Below are positions 29,597 to 38,001 of a stretch of DNA of 64,000 nt, in pieces. The notes beneath the pieces are model-generated. The model was given only the letters and a program-made list of their open reading frames with translations, had not been told where the DNA came from and did not search any database. The stretch comes from Brevirhabdus sp. (GTDB lineage: Bacteria; Pseudomonadota; Alphaproteobacteria; Rhodobacterales; Rhodobacteraceae), in the NCBI GenBank assembly GCA_024637315.1, contig JAGXFH010000034.1:310001-374000 (forward strand), given 5' to 3'. Position 1 is the stretch's first letter. Each line of letters opens with the position of its first letter. A program made the translations under genes and the position numbers.

Positions 29597-29931
29597 GTTC
29601 TTCTCCCAAGTCAAAAGCACGCTTCTTGGAGCGCCGTCCCAGTCATAAAGACCGAATGGAAAATCAGGTCGTTGATCGAGGTCAAGAAAAATCCTGTCTC
29701 TTCGTGTCGGCAAACAATTCCGCGAACCGGAAATCGATTTGCCTGGCCGCAAATTTATGTCCTCCCCGCAGCGATCGCGAGGCGGAAACTGGCAGCGTCC
29801 GCGGGTCCAGATGACGACGACCGGGACGACCGCGCGTCATGCCTATGGCAAGGTCCATCGGCAGCACCTGGATCAGCTGATGGCAAACCTGTCCGAGGTT
29901 ATCGCCGCTGCCATGCCGCTGGTCGCTGTGG
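29597..29931. other. intergenic region with FNR box, no gene recognised
   Basis: About 335 nt upstream of the RND operon and downstream of the converging-side hydroxylase gene. A plus-strand frame ending at 29942 has no family match. The FNR-like site at 29672-29685 is the only recognisable signal. Confidence 0.5.
29672..29685. promoter_or_regulatory. FNR/FixK box upstream of RND efflux operon
   Basis: TTGATCGAGGTCAA matches TTGATNNNNATCAA with one change, at the same position as the site at 18729-18742. It lies 76 nt upstream of the adaptor start, a normal distance for an activating FNR-type site. Confidence 0.6.
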
Positions 29932-30783
29932 TCACTTGCTGACTTTCGTTGTGAGTCGCGGGTCCAGCGCGCCGCCGGATGCAGGGCCGCGCACCGGCTG
30001 GACCAGCATCCGGTCAAGCCAGAGATCGCGGCGTGTGCGGAATTGCTCGATCCCGATCTCCATGCCCGTGTGCCCCTTGGCGGGCTGGGCGATGTAGGTG
30101 CCCAAAAGCCGATCCCACCAGGGCAGATTGAAGCCGTAGTTCGAGTTGGTCTCGCGCGGATCGACGGAATGGTGGACGCGGTGCATATCGGGCGTCACCA
30201 CGAACAAGCGCAGGACCCTGTCCACCGGGCGTGGCAGTTCGATGTTTGCGTGGTTGAAAAGTGCTGTTGCGTTCAGCAGCACCTCGAACAGCAGCACCGC
30301 GACGGCGGGCGGCCCGAGGGCGGCGACCGCCGCCAGCTTGATCCCCATCGAGATCAGGATCTCGACGGGATGAAAGCGCAGGCCGGTCGTCGCGTCGAAG
30401 TCGAGATCGGCATGATGCATCCGGTGCAGCCGCCAGAGCCCCGGCACCGCGTGAAACATGACGTGTTGCAGGTATATCGCAAGGTCCAGCAGCAGCATCG
30501 AGACGATGACTGCAACCCAAACGGGCGCGTCGATATTGTTGAAAAGGCCCCAGCCCCGATCTTCGGCCAGCACGGCCAGCCCGACCGCGAGGATCGGAAA
30601 CGACAGCCGCAGTATCACGGTGTCAAGCACGACTAGTCCAAGATTGTTCGTCCAGCGGATCACTCGCGGAATCTCGCGCCGGCGGCGCGGCGCGGCGACC
30701 TCCCACAGCGCCATCGCCGCCAGTACGCCCAGAAAGGCGGCAAGGCGGATCGTCGGTTCTGCTGCGAGGATCATCTCGGACAT
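29932..30783 (-). CDS. sterol desaturase / fatty acid hydroxylase superfamily protein
   Basis: 283 residues with four or more membrane helices and the histidine boxes of the di-iron superfamily: HVMFH, HRMHH and HRVHH, plus single histidines in HADLDFDATTGLRFHPVE. Such enzymes hydroxylate or desaturate lipids in the membrane. It is divergent from the ArsR-rhodanese regulator with a palindromic operator between, so the regulator probably controls it. This gene next to sulfide-responsive regulators suggests a link to membrane protection under sulfur stress, which is inference. Confidence 0.9.
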   Translation of the reverse strand: MSEMILAAEPTIRLAAFLGVLAAMALWEVAAPRRRREIPRVIRWTNNLGLVVLDTVILRLSFPILAVGLAVLAEDRGWGLFNNIDAPVWVAVIVSMLLLDLAIYLQHVMFHAVPGLWRLHRMHHADLDFDATTGLRFHPVEILISMGIKLAAVAALGPPAVAVLLFEVLLNATALFNHANIELPRPVDRVLRLFVVTPDMHRVHHSVDPRETNSNYGFNLPWWDRLLGTYIAQPAKGHTGMEIGIEQFRTRRDLWLDRMLVQPVRGPASGGALDPRLTTKVSK

Positions 30784-30826
30784 GGGCTGCGACTTCTAGG
30801 TTGCGGAAAGCAGTTGTTTCACTATT

Positions 30827-30846
30827 ATTCAAGTAACCACTTGAAT
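30827..30846. promoter_or_regulatory. perfect palindrome, likely ArsR-family operator
   Basis: ATTCAAGTAACCACTTGAAT: eight-base arms around a 4-base centre, 24 nt upstream of the regulator start and 44 nt upstream of the hydroxylase start. ArsR-family repressors bind such ATTCAA-type inverted repeats. Confidence 0.75.
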
Positions 30847-30869
30847 GATATATCGTGCGGAGGCACCCG

Positions 30870-31535
30870 GTGTCAACCAGTCCCAAGACCGCCCTTTTGG
30901 AGGAATACGCGCTCGTAGCTCGTGCGCTGTCCGCCCCGGCGCGCCTGATGCTCCTCGAGCAACTGGCGCAAGGCGAGCGCGGCGTAGAGGCATTGGCCGA
31001 GAAAACCGGCCTGACCATCGCCAACTGTTCGCAGCACTTGCAGCAGCTGCGCCGCGCGGCCCTTGTCACCAGCCGTCGCGACGGCAAGGCGGTGATCTAC
31101 CGGCTGACCGACGCCAAGACGCTCTCGCTTATGGACCTCTTGCGCATGGTCGCCGAGCGCAACCTAGTGCAAGTCGAGCGCATCCTGCGCGGGTTGTCGG
31201 GAGACGAAGACGCCCCCGAACCTGTCCGCCGGCAGGATCTGGCCGCGCGGCTTGCCGAGGGATCGGTCACCGTGCTCGATGTCCGGCCAGCAGACGAATT
31301 CGCCGCCGGGCACATTCCGGGCGCTCTGAACGCGACACTGGCAGAACTCGACCGGATCGTTGCCGTGCTCGACCCCGATGCCGAGATCGTTGCCTATTGC
31401 CGGGGCCCCTACTGCATCTACGCCTATCAGGCGGTCGCCGCCCTGCGCGGACATGGCTTCAATGCCCGGCGCCTCGAGGGAGGATTGCCGGAATGGCGCG
31501 AGGACGGGCGAGAGGTGCAAACGATCACGGGCTGA
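30870..31535 (+). CDS. ArsR-family regulator fused to rhodanese domain
   Basis: 221 residues. An ArsR-type winged helix (residues about 8-85: LSAPARLMLLEQL, TIANCSQHLQQLRRAALV) is joined to a rhodanese domain with the active-site loop CRGPYCIYA near residue 180 and the LDVRPADEFAAGHIPGALNA entry motif. The GTG at 30870 is chosen because GGAGG lies 7 nt upstream. The cysteine in the recognition helix and the rhodanese cysteine suggest sensing of sulfane sulfur or persulfide. The palindrome at 30827 is its probable operator and it may repress both its own gene and the divergent hydroxylase gene. Confidence 0.88.
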   Translation: MSTSPKTALLEEYALVARALSAPARLMLLEQLAQGERGVEALAEKTGLTIANCSQHLQQLRRAALVTSRRDGKAVIYRLTDAKTLSLMDLLRMVAERNLVQVERILRGLSGDEDAPEPVRRQDLAARLAEGSVTVLDVRPADEFAAGHIPGALNATLAELDRIVAVLDPDAEIVAYCRGPYCIYAYQAVAALRGHGFNARRLEGGLPEWREDGREVQTITG

Positions 31536-31567
31536 ACGCCACTGTTGCCGGACAACCGCCTGTGCGC

Positions 31568-32851
31568 TCAGCTGTCCGCGTCGCGTTCCCGCTCCGACGC
31601 CGTGGCCTGACGGCCGCCAGAACCGGCGGCGGACCTGATATCAGCCAGATCGGATGGCGGCAGCGACGCGGCCTCGGCCCGTCCCAGCGCAGCACGCGCC
31701 ATATCTTTGCAGGGCTGCTCGAGAATCTCAGGTGCGACCTGGGACAGCGATGCCAGCGCCTTCTGCAATCGGACCTGAACCTCTACCAGCGACACTCCGT
31801 CCCGAGCGATGGGCCGGAACGCATCCTCGATCGCGTCCCGCACCGCGATGGCCGGCACGAAAACGCCTTCGAACCGAACCTCGGCATCCCTGGCCTCGCG
31901 CCATTGCGAGAGGATCCGGACATGCCGCCCCAGGATGTCGATGGCTGTGCCGGGATCGTTCACCGCCGGCGAAAGCGCCCGCGAGGCGATTTCCGACAAC
32001 ACGATCAGACCAAAGCGCGGATCCTCATCGAAAGTGCGCCGTTTGCCGATCGTGAAGGCGCGGCGCATCGCCTGCACCTGTTTTTCCGTGGCCTTGGTGG
32101 TCTCGACAGAGAGTAGCGGCTCGCCGAGCGCGACAAACTTGCCGGGCAATCGGCGCACGAAGAGGCGAACGTCCAACTCTTCGGCGCAGTCCTGCAGCGC
32201 AGGCATGTCGATATGCTGTATGTAGCCGGTCTTCGTCGACGCAACGTCAACTAAGTCGTGAGGCAAAGCACCGATCAGCGGCTGCCCGCCGAGCCAGGGG
32301 TTTTCCAGACGCTTGCGCAGCGCGTCCGACGACGCCCGCTCCACCCGGTCAAGCGTGTCGCCCATCCGCCCGAAATCCATCAAATGGCCAATCCAGCGGA
32401 TCAGCGCCACCACGACCAACCCGATCACGACGATCGTGAAGAGGAACACGACCACTTTGCCAGAGTCGTCGTAGAACCTGCCATTGAGAGCGATCAATCC
32501 GACGAGGCCGAACAGGAATGCGCCAAGGAAGGTGGCCAAAACGTTCTGCGTCGTCCGATCTTGCTGCAAAAGGGCCACGGCTCGGGGCGTACCTGTCGTG
32601 GCAGCACCGGCGAAGGCGGCGACGGCGATGGACAATGAAAAGATCGTCACCGCCAGCATCGACGAGGTCAGGATCCTGAGAAGCTCCGAGACAGCCTCGG
32701 ATCCGGTCCGCAGCGCGATGTTGTCGGGCAGGTATGGCGATACGACCCGGGCAAGGACGGCGGCAATGATCGCGAGAATCGCAAAGCCGATGACGCGCAG
32801 CCAGACTTTCTCCAGAAGCTCCTGAAAATACCATGCGTATCTGGAAATCAT
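31568..32851 (-). CDS. DUF2254 family membrane protein
   Basis: 427 residues with four membrane helices in the first 160 residues, then a soluble domain containing GYIQHIDMPALQDCAEELDVRL and SRALSPAVNDPGTAIDILGR, both hallmarks of DUF2254. The function of the family is unknown. It is transcribed towards the regulator gene and follows the disulfide reductase gene after 36 nt on the same strand. Confidence 0.88.
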   Translation of the reverse strand: MISRYAWYFQELLEKVWLRVIGFAILAIIAAVLARVVSPYLPDNIALRTGSEAVSELLRILTSSMLAVTIFSLSIAVAAFAGAATTGTPRAVALLQQDRTTQNVLATFLGAFLFGLVGLIALNGRFYDDSGKVVVFLFTIVVIGLVVVALIRWIGHLMDFGRMGDTLDRVERASSDALRKRLENPWLGGQPLIGALPHDLVDVASTKTGYIQHIDMPALQDCAEELDVRLFVRRLPGKFVALGEPLLSVETTKATEKQVQAMRRAFTIGKRRTFDEDPRFGLIVLSEIASRALSPAVNDPGTAIDILGRHVRILSQWREARDAEVRFEGVFVPAIAVRDAIEDAFRPIARDGVSLVEVQVRLQKALASLSQVAPEILEQPCKDMARAALGRAEAASLPPSDLADIRSAAGSGGRQATASERERDADS

Positions 32852-32887
32852 GCTTTCGTTGTCCCCGACGTCCGGTCGTTTCGCCGC

Positions 32888-34300
32888 TTAGTCCAGCGCA
32901 TCATGCCCGATCTTTTCGCAGTCTGAAAGATCAGAGCCGCCGGTGCCGGCAACTGCCTTTGAAAGATCGCGCAGGGCGTTGCGCAGACCTTCTTCCAGCA
33001 CCGGATGATAGAACGGCATGGCCAGCATGTCGGCGACCGTCATCTTTTGCTCTACCGCGAGGGCCAGCAGATGTGCCAGATGCTCGGCCGCGGGCAGGCA
33101 CATCTCGGCGCCCAGAACTCGTCCGGTTTCGGGGTCGGCATGGATGCGCAGCAGTCCGGCGGCGGTTTGCGCCATGCGGGCACGCGTCTGTTTCGAGAAA
33201 TCCGCGCTGCCCGAGGCGATCTTGCCATCGCGCAACTCTGACAGCGGCGGTCCCACCCGCGCCACCTGCGGCGAGGAAAACACGATCGACAGCGGCGTGC
33301 GCCGGCAAAGCCCGTCACCTTCGGCATCCGGTGCGGCCATGCGGCCCGCGATATGTCCTTCGTCGGCGGCCTCATGCATGAGCGGACGATAACCGTTGGC
33401 GTCGCCGGCAAGAAACACCGGCAGATCGGCGATGCGAAGGGACGCCGGATCGACCTCGGGCAGCCCATCCTCGTCGAGCGGCACATCAAGCGTGTCCAGT
33501 CCCAGATCGTCGATATTGGGCCGCCGCCCGATCGCGGCCAGTACCGCGTCGGCGATGAAACTGCCGCCTGCGCCGGTCACCCGGATCGCATCGCCCGCCG
33601 CTTCGAGTTCAGCGGCCGCGCCCATATAAAGCGCGACCTCGGCCTCGAGAAGTGGTCGGAACGCGGCCAGCACCTTGGCGTCGTCGATGCCCGCAAGCGC
33701 CTCGATCGCGTCGAAACCAGCCACCTCCAGCCCCAGCCGGGCCAGTGCCTGGGCGATCTCGACACCGATCGCTCCCATGCCGATCACCGCGATGCGGCGC
33801 GGCAGGTCCTTCTGTTCGAACACGCTGTCCGTGGTCAGGATCCGGTCGCCGAAATCGCGCCAGGGTTCTGGCACAACCGGACTGCTGCCGGGCGCGAGGA
33901 GGATGGCGCGCGCCTCGATCTCGTTATCGTTCACCTGCAGCCGTCCGGGCCCCAGCAGCCGGGCGCGGCCCGAAATGGCGCGCTTGCCCAGCTTGCCCGG
34001 CACCGCCTCCGGCCCCTCGACGAAACCGTCGCGCATCTTGCGCACCCGTGCGAGAACTGCCGGAATGTCGGCGCGCAAGCCGTCTGCGCCACGTATACCG
34101 AATGCGTCGAAACTGCCGCGCCGGTGAAATGCGTTGACAGCCTCGATCAGCGCCTTGGAAGGCATGCAGCCCACCGCGGCACAGGTCGTGCCCCAGTGCC
34201 CGGCATTGACCAGCAGGAAATCGTCGGTATAGCGGCGCACCTCACGCAATGCCGAAAGACCGGCGGTGCCCGCGCCGACAATGACGGTGTCGACCTTCAT
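32888..34300 (-). CDS. FAD-dependent pyridine nucleotide-disulfide oxidoreductase (Lpd-like)
   Basis: 470 residues. FAD-binding VIVGAGTAGLSA, redox pair C40 and C45 in GTTCAAVGCMPSK, NAD(P)-binding GMGAIGVEIA, and the C-terminal interface motif FYHPVLEEGL with its His-Glu pair. This is a dihydrolipoyl dehydrogenase / MerA-type enzyme. It has no E2 partner, so a role in redox balance is more likely than in a dehydrogenase complex. The stop of the cupin gene is 3 nt upstream. Confidence 0.9.
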   Translation of the reverse strand: MKVDTVIVGAGTAGLSALREVRRYTDDFLLVNAGHWGTTCAAVGCMPSKALIEAVNAFHRRGSFDAFGIRGADGLRADIPAVLARVRKMRDGFVEGPEAVPGKLGKRAISGRARLLGPGRLQVNDNEIEARAILLAPGSSPVVPEPWRDFGDRILTTDSVFEQKDLPRRIAVIGMGAIGVEIAQALARLGLEVAGFDAIEALAGIDDAKVLAAFRPLLEAEVALYMGAAAELEAAGDAIRVTGAGGSFIADAVLAAIGRRPNIDDLGLDTLDVPLDEDGLPEVDPASLRIADLPVFLAGDANGYRPLMHEAADEGHIAGRMAAPDAEGDGLCRRTPLSIVFSSPQVARVGPPLSELRDGKIASGSADFSKQTRARMAQTAAGLLRIHADPETGRVLGAEMCLPAAEHLAHLLALAVEQKMTVADMLAMPFYHPVLEEGLRNALRDLSKAVAGTGGSDLSDCEKIGHDALD

Positions 34301-34303
34301 GGC

Positions 34304-34681
34304 TTACTCGTCCGCTTCCGCCTCGTCCTTGGTGGCGTGTTCGGTGCCGGGCGCATGCTCGGGCGGGCTGTAGGTTGTGAAGAGCTTCAGCATCCCCGAC
34401 CCGGTGTTGCGAAAGTTGTGAAATGTGCCCGAGGGCACGATGCTGACATCACCATCGCCGATGTCGCTTTCGACCTCGCCGATCCTTGCCACGCCCTTGC
34501 CTGCGACGAAATATAGCAGCTGGTCATGACCCTCGTGTACCTCGCCGCCGATCTCGCCGCCCTCGGGGATCGCCATCAACACCAACTGAGTTTTGTCGCC
34601 GGTCCACAGGACCTTGCGGAACTCGTCGTTCTTGCGGGCAAGATCGACAACAGGCAATGAAAGTTTCTTGGTTTCCGACAT
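34304..34681 (-). CDS. cupin domain protein
   Basis: 125 residues with a single cupin barrel: GGEVHEGHDQLLYFVAGKGVARIG holds the first metal-binding motif and VPSGTFHNFRNTG the second histidine. An AAGGAG site precedes the ATG. The protein probably binds a metal; substrate unknown. It is the first gene of an operon with the disulfide reductase and perhaps DUF2254. Confidence 0.88.
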   Translation of the reverse strand: MSETKKLSLPVVDLARKNDEFRKVLWTGDKTQLVLMAIPEGGEIGGEVHEGHDQLLYFVAGKGVARIGEVESDIGDGDVSIVPSGTFHNFRNTGSGMLKLFTTYSPPEHAPGTEHATKDEAEADE

Positions 34682-34808
34682 GCTTTGAACTCCTTGTTCA
34701 TGCGATTTGCGGTCTCATTCAGAGTTTCGCATGCTTTCCAACTTGCGAACAATCGAATATGTTCCGAGATGTATCAACCTCAAGCTTCATCCTCGAAGGG
34801 AAAAACCG

Positions 34809-35096
34809 ATGTCCGATAAGGAATTGTATATCGAAAAGGCCAAGGCGAAGATCGACCAGTGGAACGCCGAGATCGACAAGATGAAGGCGAAGGTCGACGA
34901 GGCCGAAGCCGACTCGAAGATCAAGTACCAGAAGCAGTTGGACGAACTTCGCGAACAGCGTGACGAAGCCGAGGCCAAGATCAAAGAGGCCGCTGAGTCT
35001 GGCGATGTTGCCTGGGCCGATATGAAGGCTGGTTTCGACAATGCGTGGGACAACATCTCGAGCGCTTTCGAAAAGGCCATGTCGCGATTCAAGTAG
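34809..35096 (+). CDS. sll1863-like coiled-coil stress protein, cytoplasmic
   Basis: 95 residues, almost entirely helical with heptads from about residue 5 to 65 (KAKAKIDQWNAEIDKMKAKV) and the C-terminal motif AWADMKAGFDNAWDNI. This motif and length match the sll1863 family of stress-response proteins, as I recall it. An AAGGG site precedes the ATG; a frame open from 34707 is too long. The next gene encodes an exported protein with the same C-terminal motif. Confidence 0.78.
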   Translation: MSDKELYIEKAKAKIDQWNAEIDKMKAKVDEAEADSKIKYQKQLDELREQRDEAEAKIKEAAESGDVAWADMKAGFDNAWDNISSAFEKAMSRFK

Positions 35097-35109
35097 GGAA
35101 ACGCCATCG

Positions 35110-35571
35110 ATGAACATTCTCGGAGTCTTTCGGGGGGTCGTGGCTGCGGCGGCAATTGCGGTTGTCGCCGTTCCTGCGCTCGCGCAGGACAACGCCGGGC
35201 TGACCACGACCGATGATGTGCGTTCCGAAATCTCGCAAGCAATGGACGCCATCGCCAACTACACCGAGCAGGAACGCGACGAGGCACTGACCAAGGCGCG
35301 AGAGGCGATGATCCGCCTCGACGCCGAGATCGAGCGCCGCGAGCAGGCGCTGCGTGACAACTGGGCGGAAATGTCCGACGCGGCGCGCAATACCGCTCGC
35401 GCCCGTTTGCAGGATCTGCGCACGGCGCGCAACACTCTGGGGGAGCGACTTGGCGCGCTTGATGCGGGGGCCGGCAGCGCCTGGGAAGAGCTGAAGTCCG
35501 GTTTCTCTGAGGCTTGGATGGCCTTCTCGGACGCGTGGAATGCCGCGGACGAAGAGGCACCGGCCAACTGA
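35110..35571 (+). CDS. exported coiled-coil protein related to the preceding gene
   Basis: 153 residues with a signal peptide (AIAVVAVPALAQD) and a helical body rich in Ala, Glu and Arg. The end, AWEELKSGFSEAWMAF, repeats the motif AWADMKAGFDNAW of the preceding cytoplasmic protein. The pair therefore looks like one ancestral protein kept on both sides of the inner membrane. It starts 13 nt after the preceding stop. Function unknown, presumably envelope stress. Confidence 0.78.
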   Translation: MNILGVFRGVVAAAAIAVVAVPALAQDNAGLTTTDDVRSEISQAMDAIANYTEQERDEALTKAREAMIRLDAEIERREQALRDNWAEMSDAARNTARARLQDLRTARNTLGERLGALDAGAGSAWEELKSGFSEAWMAFSDAWNAADEEAPAN

Positions 35572-35652
35572 AGGGCCTGGCGGTTGCCCGCGAAATTCCA
35601 CAGGCAACCGCTGCACCTCCCGACACCCTATTTCTTTTCAGAGGAGCGTTTC

Positions 35653-35814
35653 ATGGAGACATTCGTCTGGGCCGCCGCTGCGGCGGCGCTTTTCACAGCG
35701 ATCATGACCCGCGCCGGCGCGCTGCCCGCCGATTTCGTAAAGAGCCTCGGCCAACGCACGATCGGTCGGTCAACCGTCGTCGTTTGCAGGCTGATGCTGC
35801 CCCTTTCCCACTGA
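35653..35814 (+). CDS. possible small membrane protein
   Basis: 53 residues: METFVWAAAAAALFTAIM forms one hydrophobic helix, the rest is polar. An AGAGGAG site lies upstream of the ATG, which supports translation. No family recognised; it could also be the remains of a longer gene. Confidence 0.4.
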   Translation: METFVWAAAAAALFTAIMTRAGALPADFVKSLGQRTIGRSTVVVCRLMLPLSH

Positions 35815-35837
35815 GAAACCGAATTCAGGAGAACACC

Positions 35838-36707
35838 ATGTCCCCTATCATCCGCGCATTTTTCGACAGACCGACGGGCAGCCTGCAATATGTCTTTCAT
35901 TGTCCGACCACCCGAAAGGCCGCGATCGTCGATCCGGTCTGGAATTTTCACCCCCAGGCTGGCGCAGTCACAACCGAAAGCGCCGACGAAATCCTGGATT
36001 ATGTCCGGTCCGAAAAGCTGACGGTGGTCTGGGTGCTCGATACCCATCCCCACGCCGACCACTTCACCGCCGCCCGCTATCTGTCCGACAAGCTTGGCGC
36101 ACCCGCCGCGATCGGCGAAAAGGTTACCGGGGTCCAGAAGCTCTGGAAGGACCTTTATCACCTTGGCGACGAAATGCCGACCGATGGATCGCAGTGGGAT
36201 CGGCTGTTTGCCGAGGGCGACGAGTTCATGGTCGGCGAGATCCCGGTGCGCGTGATGTTCTCGCCGGGTCACACGATGGCCTCGATCACTTATGTCGCCG
36301 GTGACGCGGCCTTTGTTCACGACACGCTGATGATGCCCGAAAGTGGCACCAGCCGGGCCGATTTTCCGGGCGGCAGCGCAGAGGATCTGTGGAATTCGAT
36401 CCGCGCGATCCTCGATCTGCCCGGTCCGACCCGGCTTTACATCGGCCACGATTACCCGGCCAAGGGAACCGCTCCGGACTACATGGCGACGGTTGCCGAG
36501 AATCGGCTGCGCAACCGGCATGTGAAGGACGGCATCGGCAAGGCCGAGTTCATCGCCACGCGGACCGCCCGCGATGCGACCCTGACCTTGCCCGACCGGA
36601 TGCTGGCCGCGCTTCAGGTCAATATCCGCGGCGGTCGCCTGCCTGCGGCCGAGGCCGACGGGCACAGCTATCTGAAGATCCCCGTCGGCAAGCTGGATCC
36701 GCTATGA
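35838..36707 (+). CDS. MBL-fold hydrolase, persulfide dioxygenase-like
   Basis: 289 residues with the metallo-beta-lactamase motif DTHPHADHF, the later histidine in SPGHTMASITYV, the aspartate in FVHDTL and the C-terminal GHDYP. The stretch TSRADFPGGSAEDLWNS is like the ETHE1/Blh persulfide dioxygenases, which oxidise glutathione persulfide to sulfite with one iron. The ATG has an AGGAGA site. It overlaps the MFS gene by 4 nt. A nearby ArsR-rhodanese regulator fits a role in sulfide or persulfide detoxification. Confidence 0.82.
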   Translation: MSPIIRAFFDRPTGSLQYVFHCPTTRKAAIVDPVWNFHPQAGAVTTESADEILDYVRSEKLTVVWVLDTHPHADHFTAARYLSDKLGAPAAIGEKVTGVQKLWKDLYHLGDEMPTDGSQWDRLFAEGDEFMVGEIPVRVMFSPGHTMASITYVAGDAAFVHDTLMMPESGTSRADFPGGSAEDLWNSIRAILDLPGPTRLYIGHDYPAKGTAPDYMATVAENRLRNRHVKDGIGKAEFIATRTARDATLTLPDRMLAALQVNIRGGRLPAAEADGHSYLKIPVGKLDPL

Positions 36708-37981
36708 ACCGACCGATCAAAGGCGCCTTCGCCTGGATCACCGGCACCGACACCGACAAGGTACGCGCCGGCGAGGCCCTCAATGGCGTGATCCACGTCG
36801 CGTCGCTTGCCTTGACCAAGACGGCAGACGCCCTGATCGACCCCAAGCTGGTGCTGTCCTGGCTGTTGACCGCGCTCGGGGCGCCGGGCGCGATGATCGG
36901 GGCGCTGGTGCCTGTGCGCGAGGCCGGCGCGTTGCTGCCGCAGCTTGCGCTGGCCCGATGGGTCGAAGCCAGTCCGCAGCGCAAGCGGTTCTGGGCGGCG
37001 GGCAGCGCGGTGCAGGGCCTTGCGGCGATAGGCATCGCCGCTGCTGCGGCGCTGCTGGAGGGCGCGCTTGCGGGCGGGGTGATCGTGGCCTGCCTCGCGG
37101 TGCTGGCCGTGGCGCGCTCGGCCTCGTCTGTCAGCTACAAGGACGCGCTGGCGCGGACCATAACCAAGCGCCGGCGCGGCGCGATCACCGGACTTGCGGC
37201 ATCGGTCGCCTCGGTCTCGGTCTTCGGCGTCGGCCTTCTGATGGCGGCTGGGCTGTTCGAGGTGGCCGTCATCCCACTGGCCGCGATCATCGCGATCGCC
37301 GGTGCGGCCTTCCTGATCGCTTCGGCTGTCTTCATGACCCTGCGCGAACCCGAGAACGGCGCGGATACCAGGGACGACGATGGTACGCTTGCCGCGCTGA
37401 TCGACCCGATCCTGACCGATGAGCAACTGCGGCTGTTCGTGCTGTCGCGCGCCGCGCTGGCGGTTACCGCGCTCGCGCCTCCCTTCATCGTCATGCTCTC
37501 GGCGGCGTCTGGGCGTACGGCGCTTGACCAACTCGGACCGCTGGTGATGTCGTCCACCGCGGCCTCGGTGCTGGCCTCCTATGTCTGGGGGCGGCTTTCG
37601 GACCATTCCAGCCGGCAAACCCTGATGGCGGCGGGGGCGCTTGGCGGGCTGGTCTTCGCCATTGTCGGCATTATCGGCTTGAGATTTGGCGGTCTGGGCG
37701 GCGCGCTTGGGGCGGCGGCGGCGATCTTCGCCGCGCAGATCGCCTATGAGGGTGTGCGCGCGGGCCGCAAGCTGCACCTGACCGACATGGCCGAGGATTC
37801 GTTCCGTGCCCGATACACCGCCTTGTCCAATACGCTGATCGGCCTTGCGCTGCTTGCGGGGGGCCTCTTCGGGCTGATGGCCGACCGGTTCGGTCCATCA
37901 TCGGTGCTGCTGGCCTTCGCGGTCATCGCGGGTCTTGGTGCGCTGTTGGCACGCGGTCTGAACGAGGTACAGCAGGACTGA
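36704..37981 (+). CDS. MFS transporter
   Basis: 425 residues, about ten to twelve membrane helices, with a central charged loop near residue 220 (REPENGADTRDDD). Motif RLSDHSSRQTLM after helix 7 is the MFS A-like motif. It is translationally coupled to the persulfide dioxygenase-like gene (ATGA overlap), so export or import of a sulfur compound such as sulfite is a reasonable guess. Substrate not determined. Confidence 0.82.
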   Translation: MNRPIKGAFAWITGTDTDKVRAGEALNGVIHVASLALTKTADALIDPKLVLSWLLTALGAPGAMIGALVPVREAGALLPQLALARWVEASPQRKRFWAAGSAVQGLAAIGIAAAAALLEGALAGGVIVACLAVLAVARSASSVSYKDALARTITKRRRGAITGLAASVASVSVFGVGLLMAAGLFEVAVIPLAAIIAIAGAAFLIASAVFMTLREPENGADTRDDDGTLAALIDPILTDEQLRLFVLSRAALAVTALAPPFIVMLSAASGRTALDQLGPLVMSSTAASVLASYVWGRLSDHSSRQTLMAAGALGGLVFAIVGIIGLRFGGLGGALGAAAAIFAAQIAYEGVRAGRKLHLTDMAEDSFRARYTALSNTLIGLALLAGGLFGLMADRFGPSSVLLAFAVIAGLGALLARGLNEVQQD

Positions 37982-38001
37982 CCGGTGGCCGACCGCGTCG
38001 G

